DNA of 64,000 nt from positions 5,214,001 to 5,278,000 of the forward strand of contig NZ_CP126093.1 of NCBI RefSeq assembly GCF_030123065.1. The letters run 5' to 3'. This stretch comes from Neobacillus sp. DY30 (lineage in GTDB: Bacteria; Bacillota; Bacilli; Bacillales; Cytobacillaceae). The notes under the pieces were generated by a model that was given only the letters and a program-made list of their open reading frames with translations, was not told the origin of the DNA and made no database searches. Shown in pieces: positions 42,098 to 50,460 of the stretch. The translations under genes and the position numbers were made by a program. Position 1 is the first letter of the stretch. Each line of letters opens with the position of its first letter.

Positions 42098-42814
42098 TCA
42101 TCTTGCGAGCGTTAAGGATTGCACTCTTTTCGCTCCCGATTCTACTAATAACTTTGCTGCATGCCTTAACGTGGAACCTGTGGTATAGATATCGTCGATT
42201 AGCAGGACACCTTTTCCTTTTATATCAATTTGAGGGTCGACTTGAAATACCTGTTGAATATGAATTCGTTCTAAACGAGACTTTTTCGATTGTTTTTCCG
42301 AATGAATCCGGGTAAGAGGCTTGGTTGGGGTAAAACCTGACTCAATCAGCAGTGCTTCGGCTTGATTAAAGCCGCGCTCATACAGACGCTCATGACTTAA
42401 TGGAATTGGCACCATTATGTCCGGCTGTATTTTGTTAAGAACATCCTTTATTTTTTCAACAAAAATGAAAGCCAATACATAATCACCTCGATATTTAAAA
42501 GTTGCCATTACCTCTTTAAAAAAATCATTATATAGATAAATGGAGTGATTGGAATCAAGATAGCCGTTCCAATCGTCATCCTCCTCCCAGCGTTTACAGT
42601 CATGACACACATCTTTATGACGGAACCTTTCTTCCAAAAATTGAAACGGACGGCTGCATAGCCTGCATTGTTCTCCTTCAATTAATTCAAGTTTCCCTTC
42701 ACAAGCTGGGCATATGGTCAGCTCTTTTTCTTCTGAAAAGATAGCCTTCCACCCCATTCTTGGCTGGATGAGTTCATGGCATATCAGGCATTGAGATTGA
42801 GAAAATAATTTCAT
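42098..42814 (-). CDS. comFC: Competence protein ComFC, PRTase-like
   Basis: A 238-residue protein with an N-terminal four-Cys zinc module (CLICHEL...CPAC, then CRLC...CHDC) and a C-terminal phosphoribosyltransferase-fold domain with the PRPP-type loop VLLIDDIYTTGSTLRHA near residue 200. ComFC is needed for DNA uptake and works with the ComFA ATPase. The start overlaps the comFA stop by four bases, so translation is coupled. The comFB gene that separates the two in B. subtilis is not present. Confidence 0.93.
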   Translation of the reverse strand: MKLFSQSQCLICHELIQPRMGWKAIFSEEKELTICPACEGKLELIEGEQCRLCSRPFQFLEERFRHKDVCHDCKRWEEDDDWNGYLDSNHSIYLYNDFFKEVMATFKYRGDYVLAFIFVEKIKDVLNKIQPDIMVPIPLSHERLYERGFNQAEALLIESGFTPTKPLTRIHSEKQSKKSRLERIHIQQVFQVDPQIDIKGKGVLLIDDIYTTGSTLRHAAKLLVESGAKRVQSLTLAR

Positions 42815-44298
42815 ACGTCGATCAGCCCCTTTCTTACACCCTCTTGATTCATTGTATTAATTTGTTTTCGTGCCTTCAGCATGTCCTCTGTTTTCCCATA
42901 ATGAAAGAATGTTACTGCTCCATCAGGGAAATCCCTGCTCCTTCCTGCTCTTCCGGCAATTTGCACAAGTGCACTTTCTGTAAATATGTCATCTTCTGCA
43001 CCAACGACTGCAACATCGATGTTGGGAAATGTTACACCCCGTTCTAAAATGGTTGTGGTTAGTAATAAAGGAATCTCTTTATTTCGCATTTTTTGAACCT
43101 TATTTTTACGGTTTGGATCCTCGGCATGGACAGCCTCAATCTTGGGGGATAATCTCCGGAGAATGGGGAGGGCTTTTTCCATTAAGTGAATGTGCGGAAA
43201 AAACAGTAACGCCTGCTTTTTATGGTCTAATCGATCCTTTACCCAAGTGAGAATATTTACAGGCAGCTTGTCTTTTTTTAATTGTTTTTGCCAATTTCCG
43301 CACCACTTGAAGTGAGGTACAGGGAGTGGGTATCGATGGAACCTGGCCGGGATGGTGGTGAAGTCTCTTTTACCAATCCTGCATTCTCTTTGCCATTTTT
43401 CATTAGGTGTGGCCGTTAGGTAAATCATTGCGGAGTCCGGCTTTCTTGCCTGTACGGCAGCAAATTGGAGCGAATCTTCTATTGTATAAGGAAACGCATC
43501 GACCTCATCCAAAATAATCGTATCGAAGGCGTGGTAAAACCGAAGCAGCTGATGGGTAGTTGCAATTGTTAACGGGGCATAAAGGTGCCGCTCCTCACTT
43601 CCGCCATATAGGGAGGCAACATTAATTTCAGGGAAAGCGGCTTTTAGCCTCGGTGTAAGTTCGAGGACTACATCAGTTCTGGGCGTAGCAACACAGACTC
43701 TCTTCTTAGATGCAAGAGCAGATTCGATTCCAGCAAAAAGAACCTCGGTTTTCCCCGCACCACAAACCGCCCATACGAGCAGCTCAGTCATGTTCTGTAC
43801 TGCCTCCACTACTCTTTTGGAGGCGGTTTGCTGACCCGGTGATAACTGACCTTTCCACCCTAGTATGGTTTCAGGCAATTGATGCTCCGGGGCTGTTCCG
43901 TTCCAGCCTATTAAAGGAGTGCATGCACTGATTCTTCCCATCATCAGGCATTTACGGCAATAATAGCATATCTCTCCACACCTGGAACATGGAAAACGAG
44001 CAAACCAATTCTCTGCCTTGTTACCACACCGGGAGCAAATCGGTCGGTTTCGCTTATATTCAATTCCCTTACGGTAGGTAATATATCCATTTTCATAGTG
44101 ATTTTGAATTTCTTCGATTGGGAATGGCAGGTCATCCAACAATAGCTGTTTTCCTGTAAGAAGCTTCTGGAGGTTGGGATTGTAGGAAAAATCAGGGTTT
44201 AAGGCTGGCTGTGGGATGGTTTGTATTTGAGAGATAGGAAGTGAGTGGTCACGCTCTATTTGGGGGACTAAACAATTGTCTTTTACAAGAAAACGCAC
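42811..44298 (-). CDS. comFA: Competence DNA-uptake ATPase ComFA
   Basis: A DEAD-box-like translocase of about 495 residues that helps pull single-stranded DNA into the cytoplasm. It has an N-terminal Cys4 zinc module (CSRCGNKAENWFARFPCSRC and CYYCRKC), Walker A AVCGAGKTEV near residue 185, Walker B IILDEVDAFPY and motif VI QIAGRAGRS. I prefer the GTG at 44298, eight bases after AAAGGGTG; an ATG at 44349 opens the frame earlier but has no ribosome site. It is transcribed before comFC and after a terminator behind degV. Confidence 0.92.
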   Translation of the reverse strand: MRFLVKDNCLVPQIERDHSLPISQIQTIPQPALNPDFSYNPNLQKLLTGKQLLLDDLPFPIEEIQNHYENGYITYRKGIEYKRNRPICSRCGNKAENWFARFPCSRCGEICYYCRKCLMMGRISACTPLIGWNGTAPEHQLPETILGWKGQLSPGQQTASKRVVEAVQNMTELLVWAVCGAGKTEVLFAGIESALASKKRVCVATPRTDVVLELTPRLKAAFPEINVASLYGGSEERHLYAPLTIATTHQLLRFYHAFDTIILDEVDAFPYTIEDSLQFAAVQARKPDSAMIYLTATPNEKWQRECRIGKRDFTTIPARFHRYPLPVPHFKWCGNWQKQLKKDKLPVNILTWVKDRLDHKKQALLFFPHIHLMEKALPILRRLSPKIEAVHAEDPNRKNKVQKMRNKEIPLLLTTTILERGVTFPNIDVAVVGAEDDIFTESALVQIAGRAGRSRDFPDGAVTFFHYGKTEDMLKARKQINTMNQEGVRKGLIDV

Positions 44299-44387
44299 GT
44301 AAACAGCACCCTTTCTTTTTTGTAAATTGCTTTTAAGAAAATTCAACATGAGTTGGCAAAATACCTGCTGCTTTGTCGAAAAATAAT

Positions 44388-44422
44388 AAAAAGCCAGGTC
44401 TAGATAACATTGACCTGACTTC
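44388..44422 (-). terminator. Terminator of degV
   Basis: AAGTCAGGTC / GACCTGGCTT stem on the minus strand followed by TTTTATTATTT. Confidence 0.85.
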
Positions 44423-44431
44423 CACTCACAT

Positions 44432-45271
44432 TTAACTTTTCATCCAGCCCAAACCCATGGCACCTTCTCCTAAATGAGTTCCAATAACCGGTCCAAAGTA
44501 GCTAATCGTGAATTCAACGTTTGGATACAAGGTTTCAAGCTCGGACTTCCATTCTAGTGCTTCTGCTTCACGGTTAGCGTGAATAATCGCCGCTTGGTAG
44601 TGCCCGCCGCTGGCAGCGTCTTCTCCTAACAAATCAACAATTCGTTTCATCGCTTTTTTCCGGGTGCGGATTTTCTCGAATGGTACAATGACCTTGTTCT
44701 CAAAATGAAGGAGGGGCTTCACTTGAAGCAGACTGCCGATAATCGCCTGCGCACTGGAAAGACGTCCGCCACGCTGTAAATGAGACAAGTCGTCCGCCAT
44801 AAAATAGGCCCGTGCCGTTTTTTTCAAATCCATAAGACGGGACATAATTTTATCACCGTCCTCCCTATTTAAAGCCATTTTTGCAGCTTCAATCGCATAT
44901 AACCCCTGTGGCATACAACTTACTTCTGAATCAAAAGGGTAGACCTTAATCGTGTCTACCATGGTACTAGCCGTTACAGCTCCTGCAAAGGTCCCGCTAA
45001 TCCCGCTGGAAAGGTGGATAGAGATGACAGCATCGTAGTCTTTAGACAATTGCTCAAACAGCTCGACAAACTGACCGATTGGAGGCTGTGAGGTGGTCGG
45101 AAGTTCTTTTTCTTTTACCTGTTGGTAAAACTGTTCTGCAGTAATATCGACTTCTTCCTGATACACCTCGTTACCGAAGATAACATTTAACGGGATCATA
45201 TGTATATTCCATTTATCGCGTATTTCTTTTGGTATGTAGGCGGTACTATCCGTAACAACTGCCGTTTTCAT
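44432..45271 (-). CDS. degV: DegV-family fatty-acid-binding protein
   Basis: A 279-residue cytosolic protein. It has the DegV pattern: N-terminal TAVVTDSTAYIP, TSQPPIGQF near residue 75, SIHLSSGISGTFAGA near residue 95, and C-terminal ISYFGPVIGTHLGEGAMG. DegV/FakB proteins bind a fatty acid and present it to the kinase FakA; the role of the degU-linked copy is not fixed. The ATG at 45271 is chosen because AAGGATGG precedes it; the upstream frame has no site. The comFA-degV-degU-degS order is as in B. subtilis. Confidence 0.9.
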   Translation of the reverse strand: MKTAVVTDSTAYIPKEIRDKWNIHMIPLNVIFGNEVYQEEVDITAEQFYQQVKEKELPTTSQPPIGQFVELFEQLSKDYDAVISIHLSSGISGTFAGAVTASTMVDTIKVYPFDSEVSCMPQGLYAIEAAKMALNREDGDKIMSRLMDLKKTARAYFMADDLSHLQRGGRLSSAQAIIGSLLQVKPLLHFENKVIVPFEKIRTRKKAMKRIVDLLGEDAASGGHYQAAIIHANREAEALEWKSELETLYPNVEFTISYFGPVIGTHLGEGAMGLGWMKS

Positions 45272-45341
45272 AATGGGAACCATCCTTAAATATATGTTTT
45301 TATCTATTCTAAATGAAAATGGTGCAAAATGCATTTTTTAT

Positions 45342-45380
45342 AAAACAAGAGCACGCCCTCTAGTAGAGCGTGCCCCTTTT
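45342..45380 (-). terminator. Terminator of degU
   Basis: GCACGCTCT / AGGGCGTGC stem on the minus strand (one G-U pair) followed by TCTTGTTTT. Confidence 0.8.
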
Positions 45381-45385
45381 CATCT

Positions 45386-46069
45386 TTATCGAACTTCAAC
45401 CCAGCCATTTTTGATGGCTACGACTACTGCTTGTGTACGGTCGTTGACGTTCATTTTTTGCAGGATATTACTAACATGGTTTTTAACCGTTTTTTCACTG
45501 ATAAATAATGCTTCCCCAATTCCGCGGTTGCTCTTACCATCAGCCAGCATTTGCAGTACTTCACATTCGCGGCGAGTTAACAGGTGCAGCGGACGGCGTA
45601 ATTCCAGGGTTTGAACAAATGCACCGCCGCCAGTACGTCCTGCTGTCAGCTTGCGATACTCATTTACTAAATTATGAGTTACCTTTGGATGCAGGTAACA
45701 GCCGCCTTCGGCTACTACTTTGACTGCCTCAATTAAGGCATCAGCATCCATTTCCTTTAGTAAGTACCCTCTAGCCCCAGTTTGCAGTGCATGAGTTACA
45801 TAGTTCTCATCATCATGGATCGATAAAATGATAATTTTGGTATCTGGGAATTTCTCAGACAGCTCACGTGTGGCTTCGATTCCATTCACGTTCGGCATAT
45901 TTATATCCATTATTACTACATCAGGATTATAGGCATTAACAATTGTTACCGCTTCGCTTCCGTCATCACCTTCGGCAACAACCTGAAAAGCTTTTTCGAA
46001 CTCTAAAATTCGTTTAACCCCTTCTCTGAATAGCTGATGGTCATCGATAATCGCAATCTTCGTCATCAT
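45386..46069 (-). CDS. degU: Response regulator DegU
   Basis: A 227-residue NarL-family regulator. The receiver domain starts KIAIIDDHQLFREGVKRIL, has the phosphoacceptor in VVIMDINMPNVNG near residue 56, and the C-terminal HTH reads TRRECEVLQMLADGKSNRGIGEALFISEKTVKNH. DegU switches cells between competence, exoenzyme production and motility depending on phosphorylation. GGAGGGG precedes the ATG. It lies 44 bp after degS and the two are an operon. Length is within two residues of B. subtilis DegU. Confidence 0.96.
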   Translation of the reverse strand: MMTKIAIIDDHQLFREGVKRILEFEKAFQVVAEGDDGSEAVTIVNAYNPDVVIMDINMPNVNGIEATRELSEKFPDTKIIILSIHDDENYVTHALQTGARGYLLKEMDADALIEAVKVVAEGGCYLHPKVTHNLVNEYRKLTAGRTGGGAFVQTLELRRPLHLLTRRECEVLQMLADGKSNRGIGEALFISEKTVKNHVSNILQKMNVNDRTQAVVVAIKNGWVEVR

Positions 46070-46113
46070 TTATTTCCCCTCCTGCTCCAATGTTCATGCA
46101 TGTTATTTTCGTT

Positions 46114-47259
46114 TTAAGATGGTAATGGAACAACAATAAAAACAGCGGTTCCTTTTCCTATTTTAGATTCAAATGTTATATTTCCTTCAAGAAGCTCTAC
46201 ACGTTCCCGCATTCCAATCATTCCAAAAGATTCGGGCTTTTTTTGATTAATATCAAATCCGGAGCCGTTATCCTTTACTAGAACCGTTAATTCTTTTTTG
46301 GTCATTTCCAATCTGACTTTTATTTCACAAGCATTGGCATGCTTTAATGCATTTTGAACCGATTCTTGAATTAATCGAAATAGACCCACTTCATACTTAG
46401 GTGGAAGCCTTCGTTCTATACCAACTGGAATAAACTCAATTTTAGAGCGATTATGATATTCTTCGATGGTCTGTAAATATTTTCTGAGGGTAGGTACTAG
46501 GCCTAAATCATCAAGGGCCATCGGGCGAAGGTCATAAATAATTCTCCTGACCTCGTAGAGTGCGGAACGAACCATTTTTTTAAAGCTTCCAATCTCCTTA
46601 AAAGCTTCCTCAGGACCTTGCTCCTTGTAAACCCGATCCACTAAATCAGATCTCATAATAACATTTGCCAACATTTGCGCTGGGCCATCGTGAATTTCTC
46701 TAGACAGGCGTTTTCGCTCTTCTTCTTGGGCTTCAATGATTTTCAAGCCAAAGTCTTGTTTGGCTTTTGCATTCTGTAATTCTTCACCCATAAGCTTTAA
46801 GTCACTCATTAGATAATTCATGACTACCGAAATCTGAGAAATGAGCTGGTCAGCACGGTCAATCGTTTCGTCCAAACCCAGCAGCCGGCGCTCTAGGTCC
46901 GCTCGTTTATCCAATAGCTGTTTTTTATACTGCCAATTGATCGACAGGTCCATTTGAAGCTGATGCGCTTTTTCATAGGCTTCCCTGACCTCAGCTTCGC
47001 TGTATGTTTTAAAGTTCATACTTAACTCTGATAAGGTTAACCTCGCCTTAAGTACCAGTTCTTCCAGGCGTTCCTCTTCAGCATTCAGTTTCACCATCAT
47101 ATCTTTTATCATGCGTAATTCAGTTGTCATATTTTCGTAGTCTTTTCGGCATTGCTCACTTATTTGAAAGATATCACTTTTACTGCTCGTGACGGTTTCA
47201 ATCATCTCTTCACGAATTTCATCAATCGATTTCACATTAATCTTCTGAATTTTCGCCAT
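46114..47259 (-). CDS. degS: Cytoplasmic sensor histidine kinase DegS
   Basis: A 381-residue soluble kinase with no membrane segments. The N-terminal 175 residues are a coiled-coil sensor region, then the H-box LSREIHDGPAQMLANV near residue 190 and a C-terminal HATPase domain (N box ESVQNALKHA, G box DNGSGFDI, and SFGMIGMRERVELL). It phosphorylates DegU. The length and lack of a membrane anchor match B. subtilis DegS. A 256-bp spacer separates it from the divergent yvyE. Confidence 0.95.
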   Translation of the reverse strand: MAKIQKINVKSIDEIREEMIETVTSSKSDIFQISEQCRKDYENMTTELRMIKDMMVKLNAEEERLEELVLKARLTLSELSMNFKTYSEAEVREAYEKAHQLQMDLSINWQYKKQLLDKRADLERRLLGLDETIDRADQLISQISVVMNYLMSDLKLMGEELQNAKAKQDFGLKIIEAQEEERKRLSREIHDGPAQMLANVIMRSDLVDRVYKEQGPEEAFKEIGSFKKMVRSALYEVRRIIYDLRPMALDDLGLVPTLRKYLQTIEEYHNRSKIEFIPVGIERRLPPKYEVGLFRLIQESVQNALKHANACEIKVRLEMTKKELTVLVKDNGSGFDINQKKPESFGMIGMRERVELLEGNITFESKIGKGTAVFIVVPLPS

Positions 47260-47515
47260 GCTCTCCTCCAGAGACCTTTTTTCTAGTTTAACGCGTATTG
47301 TAAGATTTTACTATCTCTATGCATTAAACCAAAAAATTTCCCAACTGTATAGTGCGTAAGTAGTATAATGTTTAATAGTAAAACTACTATTTTAAGAAAA
47401 TTGATATTCACTATTTGAACATTATTTATTATAACACGGGAAAATTATTTCTATATTAAAGTTATATTACACCGAAGTTTTTTTTCATAGTAACAGAATA
47501 ATGGAGGGAGAAACC

Positions 47516-48151
47516 ATGCTATCTCGGTATCTTACAGTAAGGAAAGAAGTTTCACAACATGAAATAGTTATTCAAAAATCACGTTTTATTGCCCATATTA
47601 AGAGAGTAGAAAATGAAGGGGAAGCGCAAGAGTTTATCCAGGCATTAAAGAAAAAATATTGGGACGCCAATCATAATTGTTCCGCCTATTTAATAGGTGA
47701 AAATGACCAAATTCAAAAAGCGAATGATGATGGTGAACCCAGCGGGACTGCGGGCGTTCCGATTCTTGAAGTGCTGAAAAAAAAGAAACTGAAAGATACG
47801 GTGGTCGTAATTACCCGTTACTTTGGGGGTATTAAATTAGGTGCCGGCGGGTTAATCCGCGCCTATGGCAAAGCTACTTCAGAGGGATTAGAAACGGCAG
47901 GTATTGTGGAAAGAAGACTTGTCCAAGTTATCCATGTGATGATTGATTATACTTGGCTTGGGAAAGTTGAAAAAGAACTTCGGGAGTCAGAATACATTAT
48001 AAAAGAAATTCATTATCTTGACATTGTTGAAGTGGAAGTTTACGTGAATGAAGACCAAGTGAGTACGTTTTTTGAATGGTTAACTGAACTTACAAATGGA
48101 CAGGCCAGCCTTAAAAAAGGAGACACAGATTACTTGGAAGTTATACTCTAA
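47516..48151 (+). CDS. yvyE: YigZ/IMPACT-family protein YvyE
   Basis: A 211-residue protein with the UPF0029/IMPACT N-terminal domain (FIAHIKRVENEGEAQEFI, ANHNCSAYLIG, DDGEPSGTAGVPILEVL, VVVITRYFGGIKLGAGGLIRAYG) and a DUF1949 C-terminal domain. The family is thought to act in translation control or regulation but no reaction is proved. The ATG at 47516 follows GGAGGGAG; an ATG five codons upstream overlaps that site. It is divergent from degS and convergent with tagO-type genes, as in B. subtilis. Confidence 0.9.
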   Translation: MLSRYLTVRKEVSQHEIVIQKSRFIAHIKRVENEGEAQEFIQALKKKYWDANHNCSAYLIGENDQIQKANDDGEPSGTAGVPILEVLKKKKLKDTVVVITRYFGGIKLGAGGLIRAYGKATSEGLETAGIVERRLVQVIHVMIDYTWLGKVEKELRESEYIIKEIHYLDIVEVEVYVNEDQVSTFFEWLTELTNGQASLKKGDTDYLEVIL

Positions 48152-48207
48152 AAAAAGTCACTGACTCAAATGCCACAGCCTGTGCCATCTTGAGTCAGTG
48201 ACTTTTT
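48151..48207. terminator. Bidirectional terminator between yvyE and the tagO paralog
   Basis: A 14-bp stem AAGTCACTGACTCA / TGAGTCAGTGACTT with a small inner hairpin (GCCACA / TGTGCC region) and A/T runs on both sides. Confidence 0.92.
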
Positions 48208-49270
48208 ATGATCGATCCTTAGCCGTCCTAATTCCAAATAAACGTAAAATTTTTAGTAAAGGATGAAAGTTGTTCCCCATCAAACCAATTTTTTCAGCAA
48301 TAAATTCCATTAATAAAATAAGCAGGCAGATTAAGAAGAGGGAGATGCCAATTCTCGCCTGGGAATAGATAACAGCAACAAGTCCGAAGAAGGCCGCCAT
48401 TGCATAAATCAATAGCACTGTTTGCCTGTGAGAATAACCCAGCCTGAGCAGACAGTGATGTAGATGAGATTTATCAGGGGCTGATAACGGCTGTTTATTA
48501 ATAATTCTCCGCATGATGGCAAAAAAAGTATCAGAGATAGGTACACCAAGGATAATTACTGGAATGATAAAAGAAATGAACGTTACGTTTTTGTATCCTA
48601 ACAAGGAGAGAACCGAAATAATAAATCCTAAAAATAACGCGCCTGTATCTCCCATAAAAATACTTGCAGGATGGAAATTGTAGAAGAGGAAACCCAATGT
48701 TCCCATTAAGACAATCGTACCGACTGCAACTACATATAAATTTCCTTGGATTAGTGCCATACCTGAAATGGTCACCAAGGCAATTGAGGACACACCTGCC
48801 GCTAATCCATCCAGCCCGTCAATTAGGTTGATAGCATTGGTGATCCCAACAATCCACAGCAATGTAAAGGGAATGCTCAAGTAACCAAGTTCCAACTGTC
48901 CTCCAAAAGGGAGATTAACAAAAATCACTTGCAGGTCACCTAAGAAAACCACCGTAAGTGCCGCTAAGAATTGACCAATGAACTTGTACTTTGCGGAAAG
49001 CTCAAATAAATCATCACAAATTCCTGTAATAATAATGATAGTACTTCCTAATAAAATGGCTATTGACGCTGGGTTTATTGGCTTTAAAATCATAATTCCT
49101 ACAATAAAACTAATAAAAATGGCTAAACCGCCGAGCCTTGGCATAGTCGATTGATGAACCTTGCGCTGATTAGGCTTGTCCGTTGCTCCAATCAAGACAG
49201 CTAATTTTTTTATAAGTGGAGTAATAAGGATGGATATGATAAAACATATTATCAAGGTAAAAAAAAGCAT
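48206..49270 (-). CDS. TagO-like phospho-GlcNAc transferase, paralog 1
   Basis: A 354-residue membrane enzyme of the WecA/MraY superfamily with about eleven helices. Motifs of the family are GATDKPNQRKVHQSTMPRLGG near the N-terminus, GICDDLFEL, NAINLIDGLDGLA, FMGDTGALFLGF and the His-rich loop APDKSHLHHCLLRLG. It would transfer GlcNAc-1-P from UDP-GlcNAc to undecaprenyl-P, the first step of wall teichoic acid or similar glycans. The ATG at 49270 has GAGGAGG upstream. It is a close paralog of the gene at 50461; one may serve teichoic acid and the other the nearby polysaccharide. Confidence 0.88.
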   Translation of the reverse strand: MLFFTLIICFIISILITPLIKKLAVLIGATDKPNQRKVHQSTMPRLGGLAIFISFIVGIMILKPINPASIAILLGSTIIIITGICDDLFELSAKYKFIGQFLAALTVVFLGDLQVIFVNLPFGGQLELGYLSIPFTLLWIVGITNAINLIDGLDGLAAGVSSIALVTISGMALIQGNLYVVAVGTIVLMGTLGFLFYNFHPASIFMGDTGALFLGFIISVLSLLGYKNVTFISFIIPVIILGVPISDTFFAIMRRIINKQPLSAPDKSHLHHCLLRLGYSHRQTVLLIYAMAAFFGLVAVIYSQARIGISLFLICLLILLMEFIAEKIGLMGNNFHPLLKILRLFGIRTAKDRS

Positions 49271-49360
49271 TGTGAACCTCCTCGATAGTATCATATCCAT
49301 AAAAGTAATTTCGAAAACGGAGATTGGACAGTAAAAAATAGGAAATCTTCATAACCAAAA

Positions 49361-49388
49361 AAGAAAAAGTCTAAACTCTGTTTAGACT
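49361..49388 (-). terminator. Terminator of the amidase gene
   Basis: AGTCTAAAC-AGA-GTTTAGACT followed by TTTTTCTTTTTT on the minus strand. Confidence 0.9.
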
Positions 49389-49408
49389 AGGTGTTCATCA
49401 ATGAAGCA

Positions 49409-50311
49409 TTATTGTCTCCATTCCGCAGCTTGTTCGCGAGTCAGTATCCTCATATTGCTATCGAATTTAGAGATAGAAGCAGTGGCTTCTCTATAATTTG
49501 CCATACCGGTATCAAATGGGCCGATTAAAAAGAGAATGGAACCATCCCGCCCTCGCTTAGTATCATAATTATGACCTGTCTTAACAAGATAATTATGAAT
49601 TTCCAACAAAGCAGGACCAGCATAACCACCAGTATCGATATAACGTATGATGTTTGTCGGCTGGATTACAGCTTGGTTCTTTCTCTTTAAATTGAACTTT
49701 GTAACAATTGTGTCGGCAAAAGCTCGACCGACTGTTGCACGATATTGGTTCTTTCTCTTTAAATTGAACTTTGTAACAATTGCGTCGGCAATAGCTCGAC
49801 CGACTGTTGCACGATATTGATTCGTTTTCATTAACGCTAATTCTTCAGTATTTGTCATAAATCCTCCCTCAATGAGAAGGCTATCTGCATTTGTTGCACG
49901 TAAAATTTGAAAATCCGCTTCCTTCAGTCCACGGTTTCTACGATTGGTGCGGTTAACCACATAGTTATGAATATGCAGCGCTATATCTCGGTTTAATGCT
50001 GAAGCTGACGGATGAACGAAGGTTTCAATTCCGTTGGCTGATGGTGCGGCAGCATTGCCATGTACGGAGATATGGAGATGTGCCCCCCATTGATTGACAC
50101 GATTAGCCCGTTCAGTCAACGGGACATCTACTCTGCCGGAAGGATCGTCTACACGTAATTGTTCAACATTCTCGTAATGTGACAGAGCTTCCATGGCATA
50201 GTCAACTACACCATCGTTAAAGTCCCATTCATACATTGAGTTGTCAAGCGCACGTTTTCCGGGTGTAACACCGAAGCCAGCATGTCCTGCATCCCAAGAA
50301 ATTTTTAACAT
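49409..50311 (-). CDS. N-acetylmuramoyl-L-alanine amidase (Amidase_3) without signal peptide
   Basis: A 300-residue peptidoglycan amidase. The catalytic domain (about residues 1-187) has the zinc His in WDAGHAGFG, a Glu in the following helix, the second His in HLHISVHGNA and the catalytic Glu in LIEGGFMTNTEE. A 24-residue segment (NQYRATVGRAIADAIVTK...) is then repeated almost exactly, and a C-terminal SPOR-like region follows (RYIDTGGYAGPALLEIHNYL). No signal peptide is visible, as in phage endolysins and some mother-cell lytic enzymes. Likely phage-derived or released by lysis. It sits between the two TagO paralogs with its own palindromic control site. Confidence 0.85.
   Translation of the reverse strand: MLKISWDAGHAGFGVTPGKRALDNSMYEWDFNDGVVDYAMEALSHYENVEQLRVDDPSGRVDVPLTERANRVNQWGAHLHISVHGNAAAPSANGIETFVHPSASALNRDIALHIHNYVVNRTNRRNRGLKEADFQILRATNADSLLIEGGFMTNTEELALMKTNQYRATVGRAIADAIVTKFNLKRKNQYRATVGRAFADTIVTKFNLKRKNQAVIQPTNIIRYIDTGGYAGPALLEIHNYLVKTGHNYDTKRGRDGSILFLIGPFDTGMANYREATASISKFDSNMRILTREQAAEWRQ
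49673..49816 (-). repeat. 72-bp in-frame tandem duplication inside the amidase gene
   Basis: Units 49673-49744 and 49745-49816 are identical except for three bases. The unit codes for 24 residues covering the last helix of the catalytic domain and the start of the linker. Confidence 0.95.
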
Positions 50312-50336
50312 TACTTATCCTCTCCTTTGGTATAGT

Positions 50337-50356
50337 AAATGAACAATTGTTCATTT
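50337..50356. promoter_or_regulatory. 20-bp perfect palindrome upstream of the amidase gene
   Basis: AAATGAACAATTGTTCATTT, 26 bp before the amidase ATG and directly before a TACTAT that could be a -10. The TGAAC/GTTCA arms are typical of TetR-family operators; no such regulator lies in the window. Confidence 0.6.
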
Positions 50357-50418
50357 TGGTGTAGGAAAATAAGCAAAAATTTCCGTATAGATATATACTC
50401 TCTCAGAACAACAGGTAT

Positions 50419-50454
50419 AAAAAAAGCCTAAAACAATGTTTTAGGCTTTTTTTA
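50419..50454. terminator. Terminator of the second tagO gene
   Basis: AAAGCCTAAAAC-AAT-GTTTTAGGCTTT with A and T runs, a perfect bidirectional terminator. Confidence 0.93.
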
Positions 50455-50460
50455 TAAAAA

